Source: Bacillota bacterium (GTDB taxonomy: Bacteria > Bacillota > Clostridia > Christensenellales > Aristaeellaceae). Taken from it: a stretch of 64,000 nucleotides of DNA. The first letter of the stretch is position 1, and every line of letters begins with the position of its first letter. Below, piece after piece: positions 1 to 8,740 of this stretch. The notes under the pieces are model-generated. The model saw only the letters and a list, made by a program, of their open reading frames with translations. It was not told the origin of the DNA and made no database searches. Made by a program: the position numbers and the translations under genes. The stretch covers positions 40,930 through 104,929 of the forward strand of contig JAEZQK010000118.1 in NCBI GenBank assembly GCA_023413135.1, written 5' to 3'.

Positions 1-883
1 TATAAAACGCGGTATGGGGTGTGACAATTGCATTTGGCAGCGCGAGCAGGCGCGCAAACGGCGGCGGCGCAAGGGCGGAGCAATCCCGATAAAACCATCC
101 TTCTTCTCCCTCGACGACGTCCAGCGCGGCACATGCGATACCGCCGTGTTCAAGCGCATCCGTCAGGGCAACCACATCGACCAGCGCGCCGCGCGCGGTG
201 TTGATAAGAATCGCGCCGCGCCGCATTCGGGCGATGCGCACCCGGTCCAGAAGGTGCCGGGTGGTGGCATTAAGCGGCAGGTGCAGCGTCGTAAGATCGC
301 TTCGCTTAAGAAGCTCGTCCACTTCCACATACCGGACATTCAGTGTTGGATGCGGATCATAAGCCAGGATGGCGCAACCAAAGCCGGACAGCCGCTCGAT
401 GACCGCCTTCCCGATCCGCCCCGTTCCGACCACGCCAACCGTCATGTCCCGAAGCTCCGGCGCACGCTTCTCCTCCAGACGGAAATCGCAATTACTTGCG
501 CGGCGCAATATGGAACCCGCGTTTCTGATGGCCATCAGCATCAGCATGATCGTATATTCCGCAACGCTCTCCGGGGAGTATGTAACGCTTTCGACAAGAA
601 TCCCCGCCATTTCCGCCGCCTTGAGGTCGATGTGGTCGAGTCCGACGCTGCGCGTCGACAGATATTTGACGCCGCGCCCTTTAAGTGTCCGGATCATTAG
701 CGCGTCGACCGGGGCTTTATGATTCACGCTAATCGCGCTTTCAGGCGGAATATCATAAGCGTTTTCATGTTTCAGCGGATCATCGATACAGCAAATCCCT
801 ACGCCGTAGCGTGCAGCATATCGCTCAAAAAGCTGCCGTTCATCTTTTGCACATCCAAAAACGGATATCATTTCATCAGTCAT
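1..883 (-). CDS. vanH: VanH-type D-lactate dehydrogenase (partial, 3' end outside window)
   Basis: A D-2-hydroxyacid dehydrogenase that would reduce pyruvate to D-lactate in the cytoplasm; VanH enzymes feed D-lactate to a D-Ala-D-Lac ligase. The 294 visible residues (family about 322) show the NAD Rossmann motif GTGRIG near 151-156, catalytic Arg in NTARGALVD near 227, Glu in VEGEEG near 257 and His in TPHTAFY near 289. Phrases such as KYLSTRSVGLDHID, YSPESVAEYT and DMTVGVVGTG match vancomycin-cluster VanH proteins better than ordinary LdhA. ATG start at 883 follows AGGAGG. It is divergent from a VanW homologue. The ligase and VanX, if present, would lie to the left of the window. Family assignment is firm; the resistance role is inferred. 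Confidence 0.85.
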   Translation of the reverse strand, partial: MTDEMISVFGCAKDERQLFERYAARYGVGICCIDDPLKHENAYDIPPESAISVNHKAPVDALMIRTLKGRGVKYLSTRSVGLDHIDLKAAEMAGILVESVTYSPESVAEYTIMLMLMAIRNAGSILRRASNCDFRLEEKRAPELRDMTVGVVGTGRIGKAVIERLSGFGCAILAYDPHPTLNVRYVEVDELLKRSDLTTLHLPLNATTRHLLDRVRIARMRRGAILINTARGALVDVVALTDALEHGGIACAALDVVEGEEGWFYRDCSALAPPPFARLLALPNAIVTPHTAFY

Positions 884-1077
884 AAACAACCTCCTACGCC
901 GACATTAAACCACGATTGAGGTCCGTCATTCGGAGGATTTGGCTTAGGCAATTCTTAAGAATTCCTTATTACGCCGCTTCTTCAGAAAAACCTAAGATTT
1001 TTAAAAGACGCGCTTAAACGCTAAGCGCCCGCATTCTGCTAGAATTCAACCCGGACTAGAAGCGGGAGGTTTTTGAT
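884..1077. promoter_or_regulatory. Divergent vanH/vanW control region with two palindromes
   Basis: The 194-bp gap between the divergent vanH and vanW genes carries a perfect 14-bp palindrome AATTCTTAAGAATT at 950-963 and an inverted repeat GCTTA-N5-TAAGC at 1012-1026, both plausible regulator sites. The ribosome binding sites are AGGAGG for vanH and GGGAGG for vanW. No vanR/vanS two-component genes are visible in the window, so the regulator is unknown. Confidence 0.5.
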
Positions 1078-1887
1078 ATGTCTAGAAAACTGGTAACTCA
1101 GCTCTTTCCATTTCTCTTGCCGCTGCGCCTATGGCAGCGCAAAAAATGGTATTATCTAAAAATGCGGTTCGATGGGAACCGGTACGCGACGCACAAGGAA
1201 GCGTTATTTTCCTATGAGCTCGCATCCGACAAATCGCTCCTCATCAATGAACACACAGGGGCCGATATCAAGTATCAATATAATAAGGTGCATAACCTGC
1301 GCCTGGCGTCCGAGGCCGTGTCACGCATCGTGATCCGCCCGGGAGAGACATTCTCACTGTGGTGGCTTACGCGCCATGCGGATAGGCGGGAGGCGTACAA
1401 AGACGGACTGTGCGTGCACAGCGGAAAGCTAGTCGCCGTCTATGGCGGCGGGCTTTGCCAGTTAAGCAACATGCTGTTCTGGCTGTTTTTGCATACGCCG
1501 CTTACGATCGTGGAGCGGCATAAGCATGGGGTAAAGGAGTTTCCCAATCCCTCGCCGGATGATCCCTGCGGTGTGGATGCCACAATCCTCGAGGGCTGGC
1601 TCGATCTTAGGGTGCGTAATGATACGGGAGAGGCGATGCAAATCGAACTTACACAGGACGACACATATTATTATGGGAAAATTCTCGTAAGTTGCCCGCC
1701 CGAAAAGCGATATGACGTCATCAATCAAAACCTTCAGTACATCGAGCGCACCGGAAAAACCTATGAGTCAGTAGACGTAATCCGGCGGACGATCGACATG
1801 AAGACAGGCTCCCTCCTGGCCCAGGATATGCTCTATACCAATGTAAGTGAAATTGGATACGACATCAATCTTACGGCAAAGCAATGA
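1078..1887 (+). CDS. vanW: VanW family protein
   Basis: A homologue of VanW, the accessory protein of unknown function in vanB-type vancomycin-resistance clusters. The 269-aa length is close to VanW of about 275 aa, and the similarity runs through the whole chain: an N-terminal TQLFPFLLPLR segment, RPGETFSLWWL near 88, GGGLCQLSNMLFWLFLHTPL near 124-143, and GVDATILEGWLDLRVRND near 165. There is no signal peptide. Start ATG follows GCGGGAGG with good spacing, and a rho-independent terminator follows the stop. Its divergent position beside vanH supports a cell-wall role, which is inferred from context only. Confidence 0.85.
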   Translation: MSRKLVTQLFPFLLPLRLWQRKKWYYLKMRFDGNRYATHKEALFSYELASDKSLLINEHTGADIKYQYNKVHNLRLASEAVSRIVIRPGETFSLWWLTRHADRREAYKDGLCVHSGKLVAVYGGGLCQLSNMLFWLFLHTPLTIVERHKHGVKEFPNPSPDDPCGVDATILEGWLDLRVRNDTGEAMQIELTQDDTYYYGKILVSCPPEKRYDVINQNLQYIERTGKTYESVDVIRRTIDMKTGSLLAQDMLYTNVSEIGYDINLTAKQ

Positions 1888-1919
1888 TACCCCTTTGACC
1901 AATGCAAAAACCATGAACA

Positions 1920-1957
1920 AAAGGACAATCGCAAGGTTGTCCTTTATTTTGCCTTTT
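1920..1957 (+). terminator. Rho-independent terminator after vanW
   Basis: A perfect 9-bp stem AAAGGACAA/TTGTCCTTT with an 8-nt loop is followed by a T-rich tract, about 30 bp after the vanW stop. Confidence 0.8.
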
Positions 1958-2010
1958 TTAGGGGGTGTGCCTGCCTTGCAATTTTTCTTGAAATTTTTTC
2001 AAATTCCTTA

Positions 2011-2080
2011 TTGACACGCCAGGGGTGCAATGATATACTAACGATGTTCATAAAATTAAACGATGTTAATTTTTGTGAAC
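2011..2080 (+). promoter_or_regulatory. Promoter and operator of the tetR operon
   Basis: TTGACA at 2011-2016, a 17-bp spacer and TATACT at 2034-2039 form a near-consensus sigma-A promoter. Just downstream lies an imperfect inverted repeat, GTTCATAAAATTAA at 2046-2059 and TTAATTTTTGTGAAC at 2066-2080. It is well placed to be the autoregulatory operator of the TetR protein that follows. Confidence 0.75.
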
Positions 2081-2136
2081 GCCGGGACACCCTGACAGTA
2101 GCAGCCGGCAAAGTGCCGGGCGCAAAGGAGCAACCA

Positions 2137-2724
2137 ATGAGCGAAAAGCAGAAACGCAAACGGGACAGAACAAAGATGTACTTTCTTGAGGCGGCCAAGG
2201 ATATGATCGCAAGCCAGGGGGTTGAAAGCGTTTCGGTACGGAATATCGCGGATGCCGCAGGCTATTCCTATCCGACCCTGTACAATTATTTTCATGACCT
2301 GAATGAGCTGCTGTGGGAGACAAAGGGGCTCATGATTCTGGAACTGGTGGAAATCATGCAGCAAGAAATACGCTATCCGCTGAAGGACATGGAGGAAGTG
2401 AAAGGAGCGTTCAAAGCATATATTCAATATTATTTGGATCATCCAAACGTCTTCAAGTTCTTCTATCAATATCCATTGCAAAGGCCTGAGGGAAAACGGG
2501 ACGATGCCCCTGCGGAGCCGGACTTTGGCGCTATGTGGAACGAAGGGTTCCAAGCTTTTGTTCACAGCGGAAGGCTTGAGCACAAGGATATCGAAGCAGC
2601 CGCCAAAACGATCATTTACGCCATACACGGAATGCTGATGCTAAGCTTCTCCAATAACGGCGACCTGAACGAGGCGGCGAACCTATACCGGGACCTTAAC
2701 CAAATTGTCGACTTTATACTGTAA
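2137..2724 (+). CDS. TetR/AcrR family transcriptional regulator
   Basis: A 195-aa one-component repressor. The N-terminal helix-turn-helix (roughly residues 20-60) contains MIASQGVESVSVRNIADAAG and YSYPTLYNYFHDL, typical of TetR proteins; the C-terminal domain is a variable ligand pocket. The ATG at 2137 is preferred over upstream in-frame codons because AAAGGAG lies 7 nt before it, downstream of the promoter and operator. It is the first gene of a run with a flavodoxin, an FMN-binding protein and a membrane protein, 19 bp before the flavodoxin start, so it probably controls these redox genes. The ligand is unknown. Confidence 0.85.
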   Translation: MSEKQKRKRDRTKMYFLEAAKDMIASQGVESVSVRNIADAAGYSYPTLYNYFHDLNELLWETKGLMILELVEIMQQEIRYPLKDMEEVKGAFKAYIQYYLDHPNVFKFFYQYPLQRPEGKRDDAPAEPDFGAMWNEGFQAFVHSGRLEHKDIEAAAKTIIYAIHGMLMLSFSNNGDLNEAANLYRDLNQIVDFIL

Positions 2725-2743
2725 ACAACAGGGAGGTGCAACC

Positions 2744-3208
2744 ATGAACATTGGTATCATCATTCACTCGCACACAGGCAACACGCTTAGCGTGGCGCAA
2801 AAGGTAAAGGAGAAGCTTTCAGCCGCCGGGCATTCCGTTTCCATTCAAAGGGTATCCGCGGCAAACGACGACGAATCCGATGTACAAAAAATCAGGCTCG
2901 CTGAAAAGCCCGATGCCGGCGCGTACGATGTTTTGCTCTTTGGCGCTCCCGTACGCGGCTTTTCGCTCTCGCCGGTCATGCAGGCATATTTGACCGGTAT
3001 CGGGCCGCTTCACGGCAAAAAGGCCGGCTGTTTTATAACCCACTTCTTCCCCTATGCCTGGATGGGCGGAAAACGGGCGCTGGAGCAGCTGTGCGGGATC
3101 GTAAAGGCCAAGGGCGCAGCCGTTTATGGAACGGGCATTGTCCATTGGTCGAAGGCGGCATCGCGTGATGAGCAGATCGAAGCGGTGGCCGGGAAGCTGA
3201 GCGTATAA
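2744..3208 (+). CDS. Flavodoxin-family protein
   Basis: A 154-aa flavodoxin-like protein expected to bind FMN and carry electrons in the cytoplasm. The phosphate-binding loop SHTGNT is at residues 9-14 after the first beta strand, and GAPVRGFSLSP and CFITHFFPYAW occupy the positions of the other FMN loops. Start ATG follows GGGAGGTG. It sits between the TetR gene and an FMN-binding membrane-anchored protein, which suggests a small flavin redox module. The partner enzyme is not identifiable from sequence. Confidence 0.8.
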   Translation: MNIGIIIHSHTGNTLSVAQKVKEKLSAAGHSVSIQRVSAANDDESDVQKIRLAEKPDAGAYDVLLFGAPVRGFSLSPVMQAYLTGIGPLHGKKAGCFITHFFPYAWMGGKRALEQLCGIVKAKGAAVYGTGIVHWSKAASRDEQIEAVAGKLSV

Positions 3209-3220
3209 GGGGTTTTGAAC

Positions 3221-3625
3221 ATGAAAAGAAAGCGCATCGTGATTTTAGCCGCCGTACTGCTGGTGCTGGTTGCCGTATCCCTTGGTTTACGGGGTTTTTT
3301 GAAGCACGTCGAGTCGAACCTTGCAAGGCTTACAGACTTGGCGCCCGCACAAATCGATTTGACCGCATTGGCGGACGGAACCTATTCCGGCAGCTATTCC
3401 GTCTTTCCCGTTTCCGCCAAGGTCTTAGTTACGGTAAAGGATCACAGGATGACCGAAATCAAGCTTATAGAGCATAAGAACGGGCAAGGCGCTTTAGCGG
3501 AAGCGATTCCTGGCAAGGTGATGAAGGCCCAATCCTTGCAGGTGGATTCCGTATCCGGCGCCACATACAGCAGCAAGGTCATATTGAAGGCGATTGAAAA
3601 TGCGCTGCTCGGCGGCAAGCCATAA
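3221..3625 (+). CDS. Membrane-anchored FMN-binding domain protein
   Basis: A 134-aa protein with one N-terminal membrane anchor (about residues 5-25) and an extracytoplasmic FMN_bind domain. The SGATYSS motif at about 112-118 carries the Thr that is flavinylated in RnfG/NqrC-type domains. ATG at 3221 starts 12 bp after the flavodoxin stop. The domain likely passes electrons across or along the membrane face; pairing with the upstream flavodoxin is inferred from operon order. No ApbE flavin transferase is visible in the window. Confidence 0.8.
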   Translation: MKRKRIVILAAVLLVLVAVSLGLRGFLKHVESNLARLTDLAPAQIDLTALADGTYSGSYSVFPVSAKVLVTVKDHRMTEIKLIEHKNGQGALAEAIPGKVMKAQSLQVDSVSGATYSSKVILKAIENALLGGKP

Positions 3626-3650
3626 GAGAGCGGAACAGGAGCGAACGGAT

Positions 3651-4397
3651 ATGAGCATTCAAAAATACTATCAAGCCCTTCCCATGCAGGAAAGGGTCAG
3701 CTTTCAAGACGAAACGGGGCTTAAAAAATGGCGGCTGCTTTACAAAATAGCGGGCATAGCAGCCATTGCAATGGTGGCTTTGATCGCTGTTCAGATTGCG
3801 GTGTTTAGCCTATGGCCAACGCCAAAGGATATACTTGCGTGGTTCCAAGTGTTTCAAAGCAGTTGGATTTTGGGCCTTATGCATCTTGACTTTCTCTATA
3901 TCATCAACAATACCATTGTAGCGCTCATGTACCTTGCCTTTTATCTGTCGCTCAAAAACAAGAACGAATCCCTGATGCTGATCGCCCTTGTATGCGGCAC
4001 GCTGGCTACCGCGGCCTATTATGCATCCAATCCGGCATTTGAGATGCTGTCCCTCAGCCGGCAATTCAGCACAAGTGCCACGGAGTTGGAAAAAGCCGTG
4101 TACCTTGCCGCCGGTCAGACGCTGATCATGCGGTGGAAAGGCACGGCCTTTGATATTTACTATATCCTGAGCGCTTTGTGCCTGATCATCGTTGCCCGCG
4201 TCATGTATGGCAGCGCCATCTATGGGAAACGGATGGCCGCAATCGGTTTGGCCTCCGGCCTACTGATGCTGATCCCCTCTACGGCAGGGACCCTAGGCCT
4301 TTACTTTGCGCTGGCATCTCTCGTTCCGTGGGTGGTTTTTTCCTGGCTGGCAGCCGTAAGGTTTTTATACTTGGGATCAATCATGGCCATTAGCTGA
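3651..4397 (+). CDS. Polytopic membrane protein, DUF4386-like
   Basis: A 248-aa integral membrane protein with about six hydrophobic segments, including AGIAAIAMVALIAVQIAVF, YIINNTIVALMYLAFYL, YYILSALCLIIVARVMYG and a C-terminal VPWVVFSWLAAVRFLYLG. The central loop has WKGTAFDIYYILS, a pattern I associate with DUF4386-type proteins, but this is a tentative match. Start ATG lies 25 bp after the previous stop. It is the last gene of the TetR operon and its function is unknown. Confidence 0.6.
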   Translation: MSIQKYYQALPMQERVSFQDETGLKKWRLLYKIAGIAAIAMVALIAVQIAVFSLWPTPKDILAWFQVFQSSWILGLMHLDFLYIINNTIVALMYLAFYLSLKNKNESLMLIALVCGTLATAAYYASNPAFEMLSLSRQFSTSATELEKAVYLAAGQTLIMRWKGTAFDIYYILSALCLIIVARVMYGSAIYGKRMAAIGLASGLLMLIPSTAGTLGLYFALASLVPWVVFSWLAAVRFLYLGSIMAIS

Positions 4398-4487
4398 TTC
4401 GCATCCGCCTCCTTGGGCCAGCGCCCGCACACATCTGGCTAATCGCCGCATCGCTTTGCTGCCGCTCGCGCTTTTTGAAGCTGATAA

Positions 4488-6248
4488 TCAGTACTTTCCA
4501 AGCCTGTTCTTAAGAACAGTCCGTTGCGTGGTGCCGGTGAAGGACGGTTCCGGCCCCAGGTCAAGGGTATAGGATTCCGCCTGCAGCTTGAATTTGCGTA
4601 TCTCATTTTGCAGCATCTGAGCCTGTGCGGCAAACTCCTCGCTGGAGGCAGAACTTTCCTCCGCGCTGGCGGCATTGGTTTGGACCACAGCGGATACCTG
4701 TGTTAGCCCTTGATTGATTTGCTCAATGGCGCCGGCTTGACGTGCAGAGGCTTCGTCGATGTCTTTAATTACCTGCTCTACCAGCCTTTCCTTTTCGGCC
4801 ACATCCTTAAGGATCATTGCCGCTTCAGCCGCCAGCTTCTCGCCGCCTGCGACCGTGCTGGAAGAATGCTCGATAAGCTCAGCGGTCTGCTTGGCAGCCT
4901 CGGCGGATTTTGCAGCCAGGTTGCGCACCTCATCTGCCACCACTGCAAAGCCCTTTCCGGCATTGCCTGCCCGGGCGGCCTCAATGGCAGCGTTCAAGGC
5001 GAGGATGTTGGTTTGGAATGCAATGTCTTCTATTACTTTGGTGATGCTGGATATTTTCTCGGATGATTCGCCGATATCCCGCATGGCAGCGTTCAGCTTT
5101 TGCATATGTGCGTTGCTTTCGTTCACGCCGATGCCGGCCTGGTTTACATACCCGGTTGCCTTTTGCGCATGATCAGCATTTTGGGCTGCCTGCTGGGCAA
5201 CGTGGGCAATGGAGGAATTCAACTGTTCGACAGTGGAGGCCTGCTCTGTGGTGCCGGAGGCCAATGCCTGGGCGGTAGCGGCGATTTGGGTTGCGCCGGA
5301 ATTTACCTGGCCTGCCGCAGCGCTTATCAGCACCATGGTCTGATTCAGATCCTTCACAATTTTACTGAGCGCAAGCCCCAGAACATCCTGCTCCGAGCGC
5401 AAGGGAACTTCAATGGTGAAATCACCCCGGCTGATGCCCTCCGCTGCTTTCACTTGCCTTCTTATGCCTTCCAGCATTTTCATAAATGCACCGGCCAGCT
5501 TGCCCGTTTCGTCTTGGGTTTTGATATCGCTCAAATCAATATCCACATGGCCCAGCGCGATGCTGTTGGATGCTTCTGCAACACGGCCTATGGGATCGCT
5601 GATCATTTTCGATATTTTGATGCCAAGGACAACAGCACCGATCATGCCTATGATTGCAATGAAGATCAGTATGATCGTCAGAAGGGCGGCTGTGCTGCTA
5701 TTTGCATTGTTGGCAGATTTCGCGTTTGACATCTGATTGTCAACCAACGTATCGTAATTTTGAAACAGTTTTTCCACATCGTCGGTTGCTGTAACCAGAT
5801 GGGCATTTGCAGCCGCCTGACCCTCGGTTCTTGCCAGATCCAGCGTCTTTTCAATAGTAGGAGCCACCTCAATGTGAAAGAGATCAGCCGCTTCATCAAA
5901 CAGGGATAAATCTGCTGCATCATCTATGCTTTCCCGATAGGCGGCAGATTCCCTCAGAAATATATCCTTTGAGTTCAGATAGCTTTTTTCAAAGCTATCG
6001 ATTTTTTGCAGATCCCCCGCTGCAATAATGGCGCCTCTGGCATCTACACGCATCTGGTATAGGCTTTTTACCGCATACATCAGGTTTTCAACCGGCGCGG
6101 TTTCTTTTTCATACATGGAAGCTCCCATGGTTTTAATCTGAAGCATTCCAGCGATACCGATACCACCTACAATAAGCAGCATGATAGACAAGGCTAGGAA
6201 CCCCGTGAGAATTTTGCGGAAAATGCTGTAGTTGCCAAATGCCTTCAT
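4488..6248 (-). CDS. Methyl-accepting chemotaxis protein
   Basis: A 586-aa transmembrane chemoreceptor. Order of parts: N-terminal membrane segment (about 12-32), extracytoplasmic four-helix-bundle ligand domain (about 35-185), second membrane segment (about 187-209), a HAMP linker, then the cytoplasmic signalling coiled coil. The hairpin tip reads IEDIAFQTNILALNAAIEAA and is followed by GFAVVADEVRNLA. The ATG at 6248 follows AGGAAGG with correct spacing, so upstream in-frame codons are not used. There is no C-terminal NWETF-type CheR tether. No other chemotaxis gene is nearby, so it is an orphan receptor signalling to a CheA elsewhere. The ligand is unknown. Confidence 0.95.
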   Translation of the reverse strand: MKAFGNYSIFRKILTGFLALSIMLLIVGGIGIAGMLQIKTMGASMYEKETAPVENLMYAVKSLYQMRVDARGAIIAAGDLQKIDSFEKSYLNSKDIFLRESAAYRESIDDAADLSLFDEAADLFHIEVAPTIEKTLDLARTEGQAAANAHLVTATDDVEKLFQNYDTLVDNQMSNAKSANNANSSTAALLTIILIFIAIIGMIGAVVLGIKISKMISDPIGRVAEASNSIALGHVDIDLSDIKTQDETGKLAGAFMKMLEGIRRQVKAAEGISRGDFTIEVPLRSEQDVLGLALSKIVKDLNQTMVLISAAAGQVNSGATQIAATAQALASGTTEQASTVEQLNSSIAHVAQQAAQNADHAQKATGYVNQAGIGVNESNAHMQKLNAAMRDIGESSEKISSITKVIEDIAFQTNILALNAAIEAARAGNAGKGFAVVADEVRNLAAKSAEAAKQTAELIEHSSSTVAGGEKLAAEAAMILKDVAEKERLVEQVIKDIDEASARQAGAIEQINQGLTQVSAVVQTNAASAEESSASSEEFAAQAQMLQNEIRKFKLQAESYTLDLGPEPSFTGTTQRTVLKNRLGKY

Positions 6249-6590
6249 TTGTAAAACCTTCCTTTTTATTAATGATTCATGTATTTTTCCTTCCAATGTG
6301 ATACCCTTCCCTGGGGAGACTGAACCAGCCGCCGGAGTTTTTTGCTAAAATCCGTTTTTGAATATCTAAACCTTATCACCTCATAACCAAATAGGTGTAA
6401 GCAGTATACCACATTTTTTCTGTTTCATATATCGTATTTAGAAATATTTTTTGTTTTTTTGTCGATTATTGTCGTATAGCAGCAATAAAGGTAAACAACA
6501 TAGGGGAAGACCCATCCATTGAAAAATATCATTTGAATATGACATGCTGTTGTCCATTTTTTATGCTATTATTTTCCGGGGGGAATACAA
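6249..6590. other. Divergent intergenic region, no gene
   Basis: 342 bp of AT-rich DNA between the chemoreceptor and the next forward gene. On the minus strand a TATACT at 6408-6403 could be a -10 box for the receptor, without a convincing -35. On the plus strand a GGGGGG ribosome binding site precedes the 6591 start. No coding potential or strong hairpin was seen. Confidence 0.4.
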
Positions 6591-7712
6591 ATGAACAGAT
6601 CAGCTATCGATCTAAAGAGCCTCGTTTCGGAAGGAAAAATCAATATGGCCATGCATGATGCCGTGCTGCACATGACTGCCGAGCGCGCCATCCATGATGT
6701 GGGGTACAATATAAGGCGCGACAGGATAACTTCGTTCGTGTCGCTTCCTGGCCGGTACCGGGTGCCAATGCGGATCGATATGGAAATCCGGATCGATGCC
6801 CCTGAAATGCTTTTGCTTATCGGCGGCGGGCATATCAGCTTCGGTTCGCCGGCCATGGAAAACCGAAGGATCGAAGATATGGCGGAGCCTTCCGGCAAGC
6901 CCAGAACGTATGACAACAGCATAACATTCGATGAATTTGTGACTGTTTCCGTCATTTTCAACCTGAAAGAGATGCAGATACTGATCGGGGGCGAAGAGCG
7001 GTATTATTCGGTCAAAGAACGGTATATGAAATCAAAATATTTCCATGAGCTGAACATTGAAGGATTCGCCATCGGCTTGACCTGTACAAAGCGCACCGAC
7101 CTTTGCATCCGTTCGATCACCATTACCGAATATGACAATGATATTCAGTTGATACACACGCCGGGCAAAATCGTTGACGGGCTCTCCGGCCGGCCGGACG
7201 AACCGCAACAAAAACCAACATTTGATTCCTGCATAGCGGGATTGCCGGATGCGATTCGAAACGAGGTCATCAAAACGGCGGCTTTTTTGAAGTCGCTTAA
7301 AAATCTGAAATTCAAAAGAATCATCGACAGGCTTGGAAACAAGATATCATTTGTTGCATCCGACGCGGGCATATCCTATGCCTTATACTTAAGCGGGAAT
7401 GTAATGCACCATTCGCTTCAATGGTATATCGTCACCAACAGCAAGCCCGAGCTTTGGCACAGAAAGGCCAATTCCCTGGAGGACGTATTGAACGGGTTAA
7501 GCAGTACATCCCCCGCATTGGCCGGGAGGATCTTCTACAACCTGAATGAATGCATTGCCTGCCGGGAACACTGCCTGGCAAAAACGGCCTATACGTATCA
7601 GGGGCAGCGGAAAACAACTTGCCACGGTCATATTTTCTTCAAGATGTGCGCCGCCGATTTTCAGGATGTACGCGATTTTCTCTTAGCAATCGATTCAATG
7701 GGCAATGGCTGA
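6591..7712 (+). CDS. Hypothetical protein with cysteine-containing C-terminal domain
   Basis: A 373-aa soluble protein I do not recognise. The N-terminal half (about 1-195) is rich in beta-strand patterns, with phrases such as YRVPMRIDMEIRID and FDEFVTVSVIFNLKEM that resemble a lectin-like beta sandwich. The C-terminal half (about 210-373) is a mixed alpha/beta domain with CIACREHC near 323-330 and TTCHGHIFFKM near 345-355, a possible metal-binding Cys/His set. There is no signal peptide or membrane segment. Start ATG follows GGGGGG. It is monocistronic and convergent with the LysR gene. Confidence 0.6.
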   Translation: MNRSAIDLKSLVSEGKINMAMHDAVLHMTAERAIHDVGYNIRRDRITSFVSLPGRYRVPMRIDMEIRIDAPEMLLLIGGGHISFGSPAMENRRIEDMAEPSGKPRTYDNSITFDEFVTVSVIFNLKEMQILIGGEERYYSVKERYMKSKYFHELNIEGFAIGLTCTKRTDLCIRSITITEYDNDIQLIHTPGKIVDGLSGRPDEPQQKPTFDSCIAGLPDAIRNEVIKTAAFLKSLKNLKFKRIIDRLGNKISFVASDAGISYALYLSGNVMHHSLQWYIVTNSKPELWHRKANSLEDVLNGLSSTSPALAGRIFYNLNECIACREHCLAKTAYTYQGQRKTTCHGHIFFKMCAADFQDVRDFLLAIDSMGNG

Positions 7713-7765
7713 TGATTTGGCAAGCATGACCATCAAAAAGTAATGGCGGGGAAGGGTTGCTTTCA

Positions 7766-8650
7766 TCATGCCCTAGCATCGAAATTCCGGCACATGGCTA
7801 TAAACTCTTTTGCCAGATTGGCAAGGAGTTTGTTTTTATGATAGATAACATAAAATTTCCGGTCAAAATTAAGCTGTGCAACATGCAATTCAACGACCGT
7901 TTCATTTTCCAACTCATCCCGTACCAGCATATAGGGCAGGACAGAAACCCCCAGTCCCTTGCTGACCGCATTTACCAGAGCTTCCGTGCTTGTGCTCTCC
8001 CACGCCGGAGTATAGGTGTATTCGAAGGATTTTAGAACGTGATCAAACAGCTCTCTGGTACCGCTTCCTTCCTCACGCAGCAGCAATTGCCGTGAAAGCA
8101 GCTGCTCAATCGTTACGGTTTTCTTTTTGCAAAGGGGATCGGAGGGGCTGCATATGACAGCCAGCCTGTCTTTCATATAGGCATCGCAAATAATATTGTC
8201 TGAATGGATTGTGCCTTCTATGAATGCAAAATCAAGATCGTTTTGCAGTATCTTTTTTTCAATGATATCGGAGCTGCCGATAAAAACCTCGATGCTGGCC
8301 TGAGGGTGGCTTTTTAAGAAAGTACTTACATACTGCGGCATAAGGTGGGTGCCGATGGTAATGGAAGCGCCGATTTGCAGTTTTCCTGATCGCTCCCACT
8401 GGCGTACGGTATTTTCCATGTCGTCAAAAAGAGATAGGATATGGGTTGCATATTCAAGCATTTTCTTTCCCGCATCGGTAAGATAGAGCCGTTTGGAGAT
8501 ACGGTCAAATAGCTTTACATCGTAGTATTCCTCCAGTTCCTTTACGGCGATGCTGACCGCAGGCTGTGCGATATGCAGCTTCCCTGCGGCTTTTGTGATG
8601 CTGTTTTCCGAACAGACCGCCACGAAAATTCTCATATGCCGTAAAGTCAA
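7766..8650 (-). CDS. LysR family transcriptional regulator
   Basis: A 294-aa LysR-type regulator. The N-terminal winged helix (residues 1-60) has MRIFVAVCSENSITKAAGKL and QPAVSIAVKELEE, and the C-terminal part is the periplasmic-binding-like effector domain with QIGASITIGTHLMP. A TTG start at 8650 is chosen because AAGGAGG lies 8 nt upstream; the next ATG is five codons on and lacks a site. It is divergent from the chromate-transporter pair, the usual arrangement for LysR-controlled targets, so it probably activates those genes. The effector is unknown. Confidence 0.9.
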   Translation of the reverse strand: MTLRHMRIFVAVCSENSITKAAGKLHIAQPAVSIAVKELEEYYDVKLFDRISKRLYLTDAGKKMLEYATHILSLFDDMENTVRQWERSGKLQIGASITIGTHLMPQYVSTFLKSHPQASIEVFIGSSDIIEKKILQNDLDFAFIEGTIHSDNIICDAYMKDRLAVICSPSDPLCKKKTVTIEQLLSRQLLLREEGSGTRELFDHVLKSFEYTYTPAWESTSTEALVNAVSKGLGVSVLPYMLVRDELENETVVELHVAQLNFDRKFYVIYHKNKLLANLAKEFIAMCRNFDARA

Positions 8651-8740
8651 CCGGCCCGCCTCCTTGGATTCATAAATAAAACCATATGATTTTCATATGA
8701 TTATAATATTTTACTTATTATTTAGCAAGAAGTATAATTA

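Noticed and set aside
14..700. Long plus-strand open frame at the left edge
   Set aside because: It is antisense to vanH, whose minus-strand translation has every catalytic motif; the plus-strand frame has no ribosome binding site or recognisable domain.
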